A stretch of DNA of 64,000 nt from Citromicrobium sp. (GCA_002729695.1 PBYQ01000040.1:43120-107119), one strand, 5' to 3'; positions 17,525 through 26,543 are shown, counted from the first letter of the stretch. The notes: generated by a model not told the origin, from the letters alone. Numbers and translations: made by a program.

Positions 17525-18661
17525 TTACATGCCCGAACCCGGACCGTACGTGATTTCCACGCGACGGTTCTGCAGCTCGCGGACACCGTCGGCGGTCGGA
17601 ACGCGGGGGTTCGCTTCGCCGAAGGCTTCGCTGCTGATGCGGGCGTCGGGGATGCCACGGCCGGTCATGTACGAACGGACCGAAGCGTTACGACGTGCCG
17701 CGAGACCGAGGTTGTACTGCTCGGTACCCGAACGGTCGGTGTAACCGGCGAGCATCACCGAAGCGCTGCCGCAGTTCTGGTAAGCCGAAACCGCGTTGTT
17801 CAGCACCTGGGCGGCTTCCGGAGTGATGTCCGAACGATCCCAGTTGAAGAACACGATGTACGGGCCCGTGTTGCACTTCACAGCCGGCGGAGGCGGCGGC
17901 GGAGGCGGCGGGGGCGGAGGCGGCGGCGGAGGCGGCGGCGGCGGAGGCGGCGGGGGCGGCGGAGCCGCAGGTTCGCCGAAGTTGTAGGTCAGCGTGCCGA
18001 GCAGCGAGTGCGAACGGAAACGACCTTCAAGCGAATTGCCCAGCAGGTCGACCAGCTGAACGTCTTCCGCGTTGTAGAAGCGATAGGTCAGACCCGCGTC
18101 GATGCGATCGGTCAGCGGAGCGCGAACGCCACCGAGGAGCTGCCAAGCGAAACCGGTGTCGGAATCGTCGAGACCCGGAGTGTTGGTCGGGTTGATCGAG
18201 ATCGACGCCTGGGTGCGGGCAACGCCGACACCACCACCGATGAAGCCCTGCAGGCCATCGTCGTCGCCAAGGTCGAACAGGCCGTTGACCAGGAAGCTCA
18301 GCGAGCTGATGTCGCCGGTTGCCGGAGCGGTGCTCGGAGTGAGGCTACGGACGGGCAGACCCGGCAGCTGGAGGGGGAAACCTTCGGAGCCAACCTGGAT
18401 CGAATTGATGTCCGCAGCGCGATAGCTGCCTTCAGCTTCGAGCCGGAAAGGACCGAAGTCATAACCGATCACACCACCGAAATCGTAGCCGGTGTCGTAG
18501 TCGGCGGTCAGGTTTTCGACCTGGCCGTTCACGTCGAAGTCGAGGTCTTCAACGAGCATCGGACCGCCCTGAACCTGCACGTACCATTGGTCGTCGCGTG
18601 CAAGTGCCGGCGATGCGAGCACCGTCGAAGCCATCGCCATTCCGATGACAAGATTGCGCAT
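17525..18661 (-). CDS. OmpA-family outer membrane protein with polyproline hinge
   Basis: 378 aa from the ATG at 18661, with AAAGGGGA upstream. A signal peptide (MRNLVIGMAMASTVLASPALA) is followed by an eight-strand-type beta barrel of about 220 residues beginning DDQWYVQVQGG and ending TLTYNFGEPA. A run of about 30 consecutive prolines follows, then a C-terminal OmpA peptidoglycan-binding domain (YIVFFNWDRSDITPEA...LAGYTDRSGTEQYNLGLAARR). The barrel sits in the outer membrane and the C-domain holds the cell wall. The polyproline tract is encoded by an imperfect GGCGGAGG-type repeat at 17880-17970 and is probably length-variable. Extending the frame upstream to 18841 adds non-signal sequence and is rejected. 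Confidence 0.93.
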   Translation of the reverse strand: MRNLVIGMAMASTVLASPALARDDQWYVQVQGGPMLVEDLDFDVNGQVENLTADYDTGYDFGGVIGYDFGPFRLEAEGSYRAADINSIQVGSEGFPLQLPGLPVRSLTPSTAPATGDISSLSFLVNGLFDLGDDDGLQGFIGGGVGVARTQASISINPTNTPGLDDSDTGFAWQLLGGVRAPLTDRIDAGLTYRFYNAEDVQLVDLLGNSLEGRFRSHSLLGTLTYNFGEPAAPPPPPPPPPPPPPPPPPPPPPPPPPPAVKCNTGPYIVFFNWDRSDITPEAAQVLNNAVSAYQNCGSASVMLAGYTDRSGTEQYNLGLAARRNASVRSYMTGRGIPDARISSEAFGEANPRVPTADGVRELQNRRVEITYGPGSGM

Positions 18662-18882
18662 TACTGAAAATCCCCTTTGCAATGATTGGGAGCCACCAGG
18701 AGGCACCCACTTAACTTTTCCCCAGTTAAGAGGCAAGCAGCCAGGCTTCCGTTCTAGCAAAGCGAAAGCACTGTTGCACGATTGCCTCAGCAGCTGGTTC
18801 GAGTTTTCTCTGGAGACGGGTACTACTCCCGTTCCTCCCATGGCGCCAACGCCTTGCCCTCAACCCGGTTCCCGTTCTCGGG
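18662..18882. other. 221-nt gap: ompA promoter region and end of the GTA transcript
   Basis: No gene is seen. The minus-strand ompA promoter must be here. A small hairpin CTTAAC/GTTAAG sits at 18710-18730. An ACCCG/CGGGT hairpin close to 18865-18890, next to the DUF2793 stop, may help end the GTA transcript. Both are weak calls. Confidence 0.4.
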
Positions 18883-19335
18883 TCAACCCCCGACAGCGGC
18901 ACTGCGCAATTCTTCGATGAGGGCTGCAATCGCCGCGCGTGCCTCCACATCGATTGTCGTCCCTCCGGCAGGCTCGTCGGGCAGCGTCGGAGCGCGCCAG
19001 CCGTCCATCCACGTTCGCCGCAACCCCGCTGCGCGGTCATAGACCTGCCACCCGGGCTGGGGCGGCGCGAACAGCCATGCGCCGGCGGTGAAGAAGGCGA
19101 GGTCGCCATCGTGCCCGTCCCACGGACCATTCGCACTCGTGCCGACGATCCAGCATTCTCCGTCGGCGGGATCGGGGGGCGGCGATCCGCTTTCGCCCTC
19201 CACGGATCGGCTCAGCAAGGCGTCGATGCGGGCCAGCGCCTCGTTTACGGTAGGCTCTTTCTGGGCTTGCCCTGCGAAAAGATAGGGAAGGCCGGTGAGC
19301 GGCGATCGATCGGTGAAGATAAGCGGGTCGGTCAC
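18883..19335 (-). CDS. DUF2793 family protein, last gene of the GTA cluster
   Basis: 150 aa. DUF2793 proteins occur at the 3' end of phage tail and GTA clusters in alphaproteobacteria and are thought to belong to the tail tip or fibres. Visible features are FAGQAQKEPTVNEALARID at the N-terminus, DGECWIVGTSANGPWDGHDG in the middle and a tryptophan-rich stretch around residues 85-115. The C-terminal 30 residues look helical and may be an oligomerisation segment. It is the last minus-strand gene of the cluster, 22 nt after the tail tip gene. Confidence 0.8.
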   Translation of the reverse strand: MTDPLIFTDRSPLTGLPYLFAGQAQKEPTVNEALARIDALLSRSVEGESGSPPPDPADGECWIVGTSANGPWDGHDGDLAFFTAGAWLFAPPQPGWQVYDRAAGLRRTWMDGWRAPTLPDEPAGGTTIDVEARAAIAALIEELRSAAVGG

Positions 19336-19357
19336 TAAAAAGTCTCCCAGATTTGGG

Positions 19358-21499
19358 TCAGGCGGGAAGCGGGAAGGGAAGGAGGGTGGGAAGCGAGATC
19401 GCGTGGCTGCCGGCCTGGTTCACCCAGATCTGCGCACCGGGATGGGCCGCTTGCAGTTCGGCCCACCGCGCGGCGGGCAGCGAGAACGAGGCCGAGGTCG
19501 CCTCCCACTGCGCAAAGGGCGCGGCCACCGGGCCAAATCCGATCCGGTAAGCTTCGCGCTCCTCGGCCAGCGGAGCGTCGACGGCATCCAGCCAGCGCCA
19601 GGACCCTCGTGCGCGCCGGATCCAGCGCCATTCGGGGTCGCCGGCCGGGGTCGCACAAACGGAGGGATGCACGGGCGCGAGCGGGCGCAGGGTTGCGCCT
19701 GCAGACTCCAGCTGCGCGTAAACCGGCGCTGATCCGGCAAGGCCGCTCTCGCCGCAAACCTCATCGTAATTGTCCGAGGGCAGCGCCAGCAACTGACGGT
19801 CCAGCAGAACAACCGAACTGCCGGCCGGGTGTCCGGAGGCAGCAAGATGCTCGGTCCCGCCACGACCGCGCAGCAGGCCCCGGAGCATCCAATGCCCGTC
19901 TCCCAAAGGCTCGGCGAAGCGAAACTGGAGGATCTCCTCGCCGATACGCAGACGATTCGCGCCATCGAGGAGGGCTCTTTCATCGACCGACTGCAACTGC
20001 GCCTGCTCCGATGACAGCGCGATCCCAAAGGTTGCGTCGGGCTCGAAGATGAGCGCAGGCGAGGGCGCAAGATCGACGGTACTTTCGCCCAGAACCGCCG
20101 AACCGCGCGAAGACAGTCCCAGGGGGATGAGCGAATCGTACTCGACGCCCGAGAGCGTGACCGATGTGCGTGAGCCCGTCTGGCTGACGGCGGCATAGCG
20201 CTGCGCCACATTGCCAGCGCCCGTGCCATCCCACGGCATCTCGAAATAGCGCAGTCGAAGCGTGCCTGGGATCGTATCGTTCGGCACGGACGCCGTACCA
20301 GGGTCCGCCACCGCGCCGACCGGACGACGGGCTGCAATACGCTGAAGCATTAGATCGACGCCGCCGGAGTGCCATTCCCAACCGCTGACAAGCCAGCTGC
20401 GGGCGTCGCCGGTGCGAAACACCGCCTGTCCCGGGGCGCAGCCGAGTGTCGGTTCGGCAATCCGATAGGATAGCCATTCGCGCAGGCTGAGGGCGTTCTG
20501 GTGCAATTCCGCGATCCGCGACTTTGCATCGCCCGCCCCGAACACGCCGGCAAATTCCAGAGTGGTGCCCTGCGCCCCGCTCCCCGGGGCACGCTGGACC
20601 GAAGGCTGGTAGTCGCGCGCCGAATCGTAATATCGCAGCGCTGCAGGTGCGTCCGGATTGATCGGACGGTGCGTCACGGCAGGCAGCGCGCGATCTTCCA
20701 CGCGACCCACGATGGCAGGTGGCAGAACGGACGAGGCGGTGTCGGGCACGGGTGCCATACCGATCCCTTGCTCGGTCGCGGTGGAAATGTGGGGAAATAC
20801 GCCCGAGATATGCTCAAGCAGATCGGCGCGGGTTCCTCCCTCATCCGCGAACCCGGTCAGACCGTCGAGCGGCACCGATGCCCCCGGCACCAGCATCACG
20901 TCGTCGAGGAGGTCGACGAGATCGAGCGCGCCATCGCCGGCGTCTACTTCGAAACTGAGCGCGGGAATGCGGTTGCCGAAGCTGGCGAGCTCCAGGTTTT
21001 CGAACACCGCATAGGCCAGGCCGCGAAAGGCACCGGCCTGGCTGCCCAGGGCGGCGGCAATCAGCGGATCGGCTGCCTCGTCGCCAACGCCCCGGTAAAG
21101 CCGCATGGTCCCGCCGACCTTCAGATCGCCTGCCGCCCCCCGCAGCAGGGAACCATCCGCCCAGACCCGGCCCATGCCGGCAATCGGGCGACTGGAAAGT
21201 GCGACCGCGAAGGAGATCGCGTAGCTGTAAGTGGTTGTCCTCGGCTGGCCCTTGCCGCCGCTCGTCTCGCTGCTTTCCTGCAAATCTGTCGCCCAGACGA
21301 TCGCGCCGGGCACGCGCATCTTGCCGAAAATGCGCGGTATCGGCTGCCCATAGCTGGAGGTCGTCACCGCGAGTTCGGTCAGGCGGGAGCCCTTGCGGCT
21401 TGGGCGACCGATTATGCGGCTATCGACCGATCGGCCCACCAGCGCGCCGATCGGGCCACCCACGGCCGTGCCGACGGCAGAAAGGATCAGCGTGGCCAT
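19358..21499 (-). CDS. GTA tail tip / host-specificity protein (RcGTA g15-like, short form)
   Basis: 713 aa from the ATG at 21499. The N-terminus is a glycine-rich hydrophobic stretch (LILSAVGTAVGGPIGALVG). A phage-tail_3-type domain follows (RIFGKMRVPGAIVWATDLQE, SFEVDAGD...), then beta-rich modules to the end. In Rhodobacter capsulatus GTA the equivalent g15 is about 1300 aa and includes a TIM-barrel-like domain. Here that domain is absent and a similar one appears fused to the DUF2460 protein upstream. It overlaps the NlpC/P60 gene by 13 nt. Its role in recipient recognition is inferred from position. Confidence 0.82.
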   Translation of the reverse strand: MATLILSAVGTAVGGPIGALVGRSVDSRIIGRPSRKGSRLTELAVTTSSYGQPIPRIFGKMRVPGAIVWATDLQESSETSGGKGQPRTTTYSYAISFAVALSSRPIAGMGRVWADGSLLRGAAGDLKVGGTMRLYRGVGDEAADPLIAAALGSQAGAFRGLAYAVFENLELASFGNRIPALSFEVDAGDGALDLVDLLDDVMLVPGASVPLDGLTGFADEGGTRADLLEHISGVFPHISTATEQGIGMAPVPDTASSVLPPAIVGRVEDRALPAVTHRPINPDAPAALRYYDSARDYQPSVQRAPGSGAQGTTLEFAGVFGAGDAKSRIAELHQNALSLREWLSYRIAEPTLGCAPGQAVFRTGDARSWLVSGWEWHSGGVDLMLQRIAARRPVGAVADPGTASVPNDTIPGTLRLRYFEMPWDGTGAGNVAQRYAAVSQTGSRTSVTLSGVEYDSLIPLGLSSRGSAVLGESTVDLAPSPALIFEPDATFGIALSSEQAQLQSVDERALLDGANRLRIGEEILQFRFAEPLGDGHWMLRGLLRGRGGTEHLAASGHPAGSSVVLLDRQLLALPSDNYDEVCGESGLAGSAPVYAQLESAGATLRPLAPVHPSVCATPAGDPEWRWIRRARGSWRWLDAVDAPLAEEREAYRIGFGPVAAPFAQWEATSASFSLPAARWAELQAAHPGAQIWVNQAGSHAISLPTLLPFPLPA

Positions 21500-21927
21500 G
21501 CATTGTCTCCTTTTGGGACAGTTTCTTTGGCGAATCGCCACGCAGCTGCGATGGTCCAGCTCTCGATCAAGGGCTGGGCAACGACCCGGCCCAGTCCGGC
21601 ATGGGCGTGGATGACCGAGTCCGCATCACGCACGATTGCGAGGTGGACCTGCGCGGGCGCGGTTCGCAGGAGGAGGATGTCGCCCGGCGCGTACGGGGCT
21701 TGGGTGCGTTCGAGTCCAGCGCGTTGCAGGGCATTTTCCGGAATTTCGAACCGCCGCCTTCGCGGGCGGTAATCCGCGGGAAGGTGCAGCTCGATCCCGA
21801 TCCGGGCGAGGCTGACCAGCACCAGGCCGATGCAGTCGAGACCGTGCGCCGGATCGCGCCCCTGCAGCCGGAACGGAGATCCGACCAACTCGCCCGCCGC
21901 GATGGCAAGCGCGATGTTCCGCTCCAT
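21487..21927 (-). CDS. GTA NlpC/P60 family peptidase (g14-like)
   Basis: 146 aa. NlpC/P60 cysteine peptidases cut peptidoglycan stem peptides, and in a GTA tail this would open the recipient wall. The catalytic Cys is in HGLDCIGL near residue 31. The catalytic His is in QVHLAIV near residue 95, and a second HAHAGLG block follows near residue 108. It overlaps the hub gene by one base at the start and the tip gene by 13 nt at the end, in the same order as in RcGTA. Confidence 0.88.
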   Translation of the reverse strand: MERNIALAIAAGELVGSPFRLQGRDPAHGLDCIGLVLVSLARIGIELHLPADYRPRRRRFEIPENALQRAGLERTQAPYAPGDILLLRTAPAQVHLAIVRDADSVIHAHAGLGRVVAQPLIESWTIAAAWRFAKETVPKGDNAWPR

Positions 21928-22730
21928 CAGGATTGCGAGGGATATCGAGCGACCAGATCGTTGCCCGGCAAAAAGGGTTCGCCACGAAAATTCAGCGCAT
22001 TGCCGAAGCGGGCTGCGCAGGTCGCAATCGTCCGGTCGCAGCCTTGACGCACCTGCGCGCGCGTACCCTCGACGACCCCTGCAGGAAGCGACGAATCGAG
22101 GATCAGCAGGTCGTCGTCCCGCGCAATGATGGCATGGCGCAATCCGACGGCTGCCCCATCGAGCCAGCGCACCTCGCCGAACACGAAGTCCGCCGGGGCT
22201 ATTCCGGCCAGCGCGATTGCGTCCGCAGCAGGGTCAATCGCGATGACGACGGTTTCGGCAGTGAAGCGGACGGGCGACAGGTTGCAACCCGGCCCGCAAA
22301 AGCGCGCGCGGCATCCGGGGCTGGTGCGCGGGACGGGATCGAACTCGAGCGCCGCCTTGAGCGAGCGGAGCTGCGCGGAGAAGCCTTCCGCGCCCGCTTC
22401 GGTCTCCCCGATAGAACCCGAAAACAGCACGCGCGCCTCGCCGCTCTGCCAGTCGATCGTGCCGACATCGACCGCAGCACCGTCGAACCGGCCCGTCGCA
22501 AGGTCGTCTGCCGAAATCGCGTCATGGGTCAGCGCGCCGTCCATTTGTGCATCGTCGCCCGCAATATCGGTGGTCAGGCGCAGCGCCGCAGGGCGAATGC
22601 CCGGGGCCGAGCGCAGCGCCACTCCGTCGAGCTGGAGATCGCGGTCGTGGCTGGTGAAGCCCAGCGTCACGCCGTCGCGCCGCTCGATCCGCCAGAAGAA
22701 CGCCTGCGTCGCGAGCGTGTCTCTGCTCAT
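21927..22730 (-). CDS. GTA hub protein, DUF2163 (g13-like)
   Basis: 267 aa. The N-terminal DUF2163 domain starts FFWRIERRDGVTLGFTSHDRDL, which is characteristic of the family. The C-terminal third holds a cysteine cluster (CRARFCGPGCN near residue 145 and CDRTIATC near residue 235). In the RcGTA hub protein I recall the corresponding cysteines being assigned to an iron-sulfur site, and the spacing here would allow one. The last residues (LNFRGEPFLPGNDLV) match the phage BR0599-type ending. It overlaps the upstream fusion gene by 4 nt. Confidence 0.86.
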   Translation of the reverse strand: MSRDTLATQAFFWRIERRDGVTLGFTSHDRDLQLDGVALRSAPGIRPAALRLTTDIAGDDAQMDGALTHDAISADDLATGRFDGAAVDVGTIDWQSGEARVLFSGSIGETEAGAEGFSAQLRSLKAALEFDPVPRTSPGCRARFCGPGCNLSPVRFTAETVVIAIDPAADAIALAGIAPADFVFGEVRWLDGAAVGLRHAIIARDDDLLILDSSLPAGVVEGTRAQVRQGCDRTIATCAARFGNALNFRGEPFLPGNDLVARYPSQS

Positions 22731-25060
22731 GCCGCTTCCCTTATTTCGATCAGCGGCACACTTGGTGCCTGTCCGGCGGCGAAGCCCGCCGCGCTCAAGG
22801 CAAGGCGATCTTCGGCGAAGCGCACCGGGACATCGAACAGGAAGCCTGCGCGCACTTCGATGCCTTGGGAGGGTGCTTCATCGAGTACCGCATGACCCAA
22901 CGGATCGAGTGTGAAGGCCGACGTCGCTTCGCCGCCTACCGACACCATCACGCTACCCGAACGGGGGCGGGTGATTCGCCGAACCTGCGGCTCGGACCCG
23001 TCGCCGTACCGCTTCACCAAGGCGAAGCGGGTGGTCTCGCCGTCCCCTATGCCGAGCAACTGGTCGGTCGCGGAAGGTGATCCGGTGGCACCGTTGGACG
23101 AATGGTCGAAGGGGTCGGCAAGGCGGAAGCCACGCGCCGGGCCGTGACGCGCACGGAAGAATGCGCCGAGCGTCGCCAGTTCGCTCTCGGAGCGGATGCC
23201 GGGGCCCACGTCGAAACGCAGGCGGGCGTCGGCCCATTGCGCGGTGCGCCGCTCGTGCCCCGAGGCGGTGACCAGCACCGTGGTAGAGAATTCGGGGCTT
23301 GCGCTGGCATCGGTCCCGAGCGCGAGCGGGTAGGATACGTCGTCGAATGCCTGCATGTCGTCCTCGGGGTGTTGGGGGGGCGCGAGCCGCGTGTATCCGT
23401 CGCGCGCGACCTGCGGCAGCGCCCAGACGTATCGGTGCGCGATCCCGCGCGCATGCGCCTCGTCGAGCGCAGCATCGATCCGGGCCCAGTATGTGGGCGC
23501 GTCCTCGGGCGACAGAACGAAGCCTGCGAAATAGTCCTGCCTGTCGATCGGATAGCCCAGCCGCGCATCGACATGCGCGTAGGCCGCGCGGCGGCGCGCC
23601 TCGGCCCCGGCGGTCAGCCAGTCGTAGTCCTCCAGCTGCAACCGGTCGAAAGCCGGGTAGGCCCAGCCCACCGGCAGGTTGGCCCTCTCCAGCTCGGGCA
23701 TCTGGCCGTCGAGGATCGTGGGCGTGAAGGCGAGGAGCAGCACCTCCGCTTCACCCGCAGCCGCATCGCGCACCGCCTGCGCGAGCGCGGCGGTCGAGGC
23801 GGCGAGGAGTGCCCCGGCCTCGTCCAGCAGGTCGGTCTGACTCGCATCGAGGTCGGCGCGCATATCGGTTATGATGGGCGGGCTGCCGCCAAAGGCAGCG
23901 CGCGCGGCATCGTCGTACAGGCACGGGGCGAAGCTGCCGGGCATCACCCACCACCACGGCTCGCCGATCTGGAAGCGGACCGGCAGGCCAGCATCGCGCG
24001 CAATCTGCACGAACGCCACCGCGACCTGCCGCAGATAGCTCATCGCGCCCGAATGTGCAGGCGAGAGCAGCGCGGAGGGCGGCTCCCACCCGGTCTGTGC
24101 GGGCGCGCCATCGGCGCTGCGCTGCTTCCAGTCGTTCCAGCAATGCGCGTCGAGCACTTCGTAGGACAGCGACCAGATCGGTTCGAACCCGGCACCCTTG
24201 GCCTCTCGGGCATAGGCGCGGTGCCACGCTGTGCAGGCATCGTTGAGCACGCCGCCCGCCAGGCTGACGTAATGCCCCCCGCCCAGCGGTTCGAGCCGGA
24301 AATAATGGCTCATCCCGACATAGTGGACCACGCGCCCGCGATAGCCGAGATGGCGAATCTGGCGGATCAGCCGCGCGGGGGTCTGGTTGAAGCAATCGTC
24401 GTAGGCGGTGGCGATCTGCTCGCCATGCTCGGGCAGCATGCAGTCGCCGATCTCCAGCATCGCGCGCGCGCCGTCGCAGGCAATATTGCTCAGCTCGACC
24501 CAGCCATCGGCCTGGGCGGCAAGCTGTTCGTCGCTGCCTGCGACGTACCCGGGCGGGACGAGCGAGATGAACATCCGGTCGATATCCGAAGGGTGGATCG
24601 GCTCGCCCGGCAGGCCGAACCCGCTTTCGAGCGCGGAGAACGGCAAGGTTACCTGCGCATCTTCGGGCGAGCCCACGGCGTAGTTCCACAGCCGGACATA
24701 CCAGCTGCGCGGCGTTCCGCTTGCATCGCGGCCTTCGATTGTGAGCGTCGGCCCGTTGACCGCGTCGAGCGCGATCAGCCCGCCGCTGCGCCACCTGAAG
24801 GAGAGGATCGTGTGCGCGTAGTCGCGATCGGTCGCATAGGCGTGGAGCGGATGGTCGAGCCTGTCCTCGCTCTCCCAGATCAGTCCTGCAAGCTCGCCCT
24901 TGTGGTGGAATTCGCAGGTCACGCGCAGCGCGTCGGGCGCGGTGGTGACGACGCTCGCCATCATCGGGCGCGGGAAATTGACCGTCCAGAAGCGCGGGTC
25001 GAAGCGCTGGATATGGTCGTGCTCCTGCCCCCTGCGGCGTGAGGCGAGCCAGTAGGCCAT
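22727..25060 (-). CDS. GTA tail protein: TIM-barrel-like domain fused to DUF2460 (g12-like)
   Basis: 777 aa, far longer than the RcGTA DUF2460 distal tail protein (about 210 aa). Residues about 1-560 look like a glycosidase-type barrel with an N-terminal beta domain (WTVNFPRPMMASVVTT, LSFRWRSGGLIALDAV). Barrel-like strands with acidic and aromatic residues follow (SLSYEVLDAHCWNDWK, FQIGEPWWWVMPG). Residues about 570-777 are the DUF2460 part (STTVLVTASGHERRTAQW...FRARHGPARGFRLADPFD). The tape measure stop overlaps this start by one base, and its own stop overlaps the hub gene by 4 nt. Whether the barrel hydrolyses a surface glycan is inference. Confidence 0.8.
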   Translation of the reverse strand: MAYWLASRRRGQEHDHIQRFDPRFWTVNFPRPMMASVVTTAPDALRVTCEFHHKGELAGLIWESEDRLDHPLHAYATDRDYAHTILSFRWRSGGLIALDAVNGPTLTIEGRDASGTPRSWYVRLWNYAVGSPEDAQVTLPFSALESGFGLPGEPIHPSDIDRMFISLVPPGYVAGSDEQLAAQADGWVELSNIACDGARAMLEIGDCMLPEHGEQIATAYDDCFNQTPARLIRQIRHLGYRGRVVHYVGMSHYFRLEPLGGGHYVSLAGGVLNDACTAWHRAYAREAKGAGFEPIWSLSYEVLDAHCWNDWKQRSADGAPAQTGWEPPSALLSPAHSGAMSYLRQVAVAFVQIARDAGLPVRFQIGEPWWWVMPGSFAPCLYDDAARAAFGGSPPIITDMRADLDASQTDLLDEAGALLAASTAALAQAVRDAAAGEAEVLLLAFTPTILDGQMPELERANLPVGWAYPAFDRLQLEDYDWLTAGAEARRRAAYAHVDARLGYPIDRQDYFAGFVLSPEDAPTYWARIDAALDEAHARGIAHRYVWALPQVARDGYTRLAPPQHPEDDMQAFDDVSYPLALGTDASASPEFSTTVLVTASGHERRTAQWADARLRFDVGPGIRSESELATLGAFFRARHGPARGFRLADPFDHSSNGATGSPSATDQLLGIGDGETTRFALVKRYGDGSEPQVRRITRPRSGSVMVSVGGEATSAFTLDPLGHAVLDEAPSQGIEVRAGFLFDVPVRFAEDRLALSAAGFAAGQAPSVPLIEIREAA

Positions 25061-25626
25061 CAGGAATTCTCCATTGCGCGGCGCACCGCGGCGGCGATCT
25101 GGCGGCTCGAGCGTTCGAGCGCGACCGGCGCGCTCGTCCCGGCGGGGGCGGCGATGTTGATGGAAACGTCCACGCGCTTCGCACCGCCACCCTGTGCCAG
25201 CGGGATCACACGCCCGTCGCCGGGTGGCACGAACAGCTCCGGCCCGCGCTCGCCGACCAGATAGCCGCGCTGGGCGCTGACCGGGCCGCCGGTCGCCCGG
25301 CCCGGCAGGCCGAGGATACCGCCGACGAAGCTGTTGAACACGCGGCCTATGGGATCGTTCGAGCCGAAAACCTCGCCGAGACCGAGCTTGAGCGCCTGTG
25401 CGGCGATCCGGTCGATCGCCTTCGTCGCGCTGGCCTGCAGGTCTTCGAAACCCAGGCTCCCGCGCCGGATCGCCGTGAGCAGACCGCGTTCGAGCACATC
25501 GCCCGCACGGGCAAACCCGGACACAAGTTCTCCATCGAGGTCGCGCCGCATCTGCGCCATGTCCTCGGCAAAGCCCTGCGTGCGTGCGCGCACGTCGATG
25601 AGCATTTGGTCTACGGCATCAGGCAT
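25060..25626 (-). CDS. GTA tail tape measure protein (g11-like)
   Basis: 188 aa. Short tape measure proteins are typical of GTAs, whose tails are short, and the RcGTA version is of similar size. Visible features are a helical N-terminal half, a short hydrophobic region (SFVGGILGLPGRATGG) and the widely shared segment GYLVGERGPELFVPPGDG followed by INIAAPAG. It overlaps the preceding small gene by 8 nt and the following gene by 1 nt. Confidence 0.82.
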   Translation of the reverse strand: MPDAVDQMLIDVRARTQGFAEDMAQMRRDLDGELVSGFARAGDVLERGLLTAIRRGSLGFEDLQASATKAIDRIAAQALKLGLGEVFGSNDPIGRVFNSFVGGILGLPGRATGGPVSAQRGYLVGERGPELFVPPGDGRVIPLAQGGGAKRVDVSINIAAPAGTSAPVALERSSRQIAAAVRRAMENS

Positions 25627-25810
25627 CTGCGTCGCGCTCCATCAAGGTTTCGAGATCGGCGTGCGTCATGGCCTGCGCGCCTGGGGTGATCGGGCCGAGC
25701 GCGGTGGCGAGCTCGGCAGGGGTGGCGCGCCAGAAGGCGTCGGGCGGCCAGCCGAGCGCCTGGGCGGCGAGCGCGGCGAGCGCCGGAACGCCCGTACGAA
25801 AGTCGCTCAT
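25619..25810 (-). CDS. GTA tail assembly chaperone-like small protein (g10.1-like)
   Basis: 63 aa from the ATG at 25810, within the 4-nt overlap with the preceding gene. The sequence AALAAQALGWPPDAFWRATPAELATAL is the typical core of the small phage TAC_6-type protein found between g10 and the tape measure gene. In siphophages two overlapping tail-assembly products are often made by frameshift. Here they are separate, overlapping genes. Confidence 0.82.
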   Translation of the reverse strand: MSDFRTGVPALAALAAQALGWPPDAFWRATPAELATALGPITPGAQAMTHADLETLMERDADA

Positions 25811-26121
25811 AAGCGACCTTGCAAGATTGCGGAGAGCAGCGCGCGCAGCGGCTTCGTGCTGGCGGTGAGACCATTTGCGAGGATCGCCTCGCCCACCGCC
25901 TCGCGGGTCAGGCCGCCGCGCGATTCGAGGCAGTGCCAGAACAGCGCGGCGATCTCGGCGAGGCGCAGCTCGCCGTTGCCCGCACGCTCGACCAGCGCGA
26001 ACAGCGGGCCGAGTTCCTCTTCGGCGGCAACCAGCGCGGTGAAGCTGGGGCGCAAGGTTCGCAGCTCGCCCGTAATGCGGATCGCCGCTTCGCCGCGCAG
26101 GGGGTTGGCGTGCCCACTCAT
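25807..26121 (-). CDS. GTA g10-like tail assembly protein
   Basis: 104 aa. It matches the GTA_gp10 family pattern: an N-terminal NPLRGEAAIRITGELRTLRPSF, then AAEEELGPLFALVERAG and LTREAVGEAIL. In siphophages the equivalent protein coats the tape measure during tail assembly. It overlaps the major tail gene by 4 nt and g10.1 by 4 nt. Confidence 0.85.
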   Translation of the reverse strand: MSGHANPLRGEAAIRITGELRTLRPSFTALVAAEEELGPLFALVERAGNGELRLAEIAALFWHCLESRGGLTREAVGEAILANGLTASTKPLRALLSAILQGRL

Positions 26122-26525
26122 ACAGGGGCGACCGCGCCCGAGCTTTCGAGCTGGATCGTGTAATTGCGCTCGCCGTTGAAATCGCCCGAAAAATCGAGCT
26201 GCTGGACGAGGAAACGCCCGCGCAGCCGCGCGCCATCCTCGGACGACAATTCGTAGTCGGCGATCGTCCCGGCGAGCGCATGGGCCTGCACGCGCGCCTC
26301 CGCCTGCGAACCGAGGAATATGCCCCCCGCACTGACCGAGACCGAGCGGGTGCCCGCGCCCGAGAGCAGTTCGCGCCAGCCGCCCGAATCCTTGTGCGTC
26401 ACCACCACGCTGTCGCCGTTGATCGACATCTGCGTGGTGCGCAGTCCGGCGACGGTTTCGTAGGCCGGCGGGGCGGCCCCGTCGCCGATCTTTAGGAGGA
26501 AAGCGGAGCCTTTCTGGGCAGTCAT
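26118..26525 (-). CDS. GTA major tail (tube) protein (g9-like)
   Basis: 135 aa from the ATG at 26525, which lies 7 nt after AAGGA. A second ATG at 26531 is almost on top of that site. It belongs to the TP901-1-type major tail protein family: TAQKGSAFLLKIGDG at the start, then TTQMSINGDSVVVTHKDSGGWRELL, and GDFNGERNYTIQLESSG at the end. It polymerises into the tail tube. It is 18 nt after the DUF3168 gene and overlaps g10 by 4 nt. Confidence 0.9.
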   Translation of the reverse strand: MTAQKGSAFLLKIGDGAAPPAYETVAGLRTTQMSINGDSVVVTHKDSGGWRELLSGAGTRSVSVSAGGIFLGSQAEARVQAHALAGTIADYELSSEDGARLRGRFLVQQLDFSGDFNGERNYTIQLESSGAVAPV

Positions 26526-26543
26526 GGGCATGTCCTTTCGGGA

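Noticed and set aside
17880..17970. Possible CRISPR-like or tandem repeat array
   Set aside because: It is a coding trinucleotide-type proline repeat within ompA, without spacers.
23102..25042. 646-codon plus-strand frame opposite the TIM-like/DUF2460 gene
   Set aside because: No domain, Arg/His-rich, with no coupling to neighbours, while the minus-strand gene overlaps both adjacent GTA genes.
25811..26332. Upstream extension of the g10.1-like frame
   Set aside because: It overlaps g10 and the major tail gene in another frame and is Arg/Ser-rich. The 63-residue form fits the known small protein.
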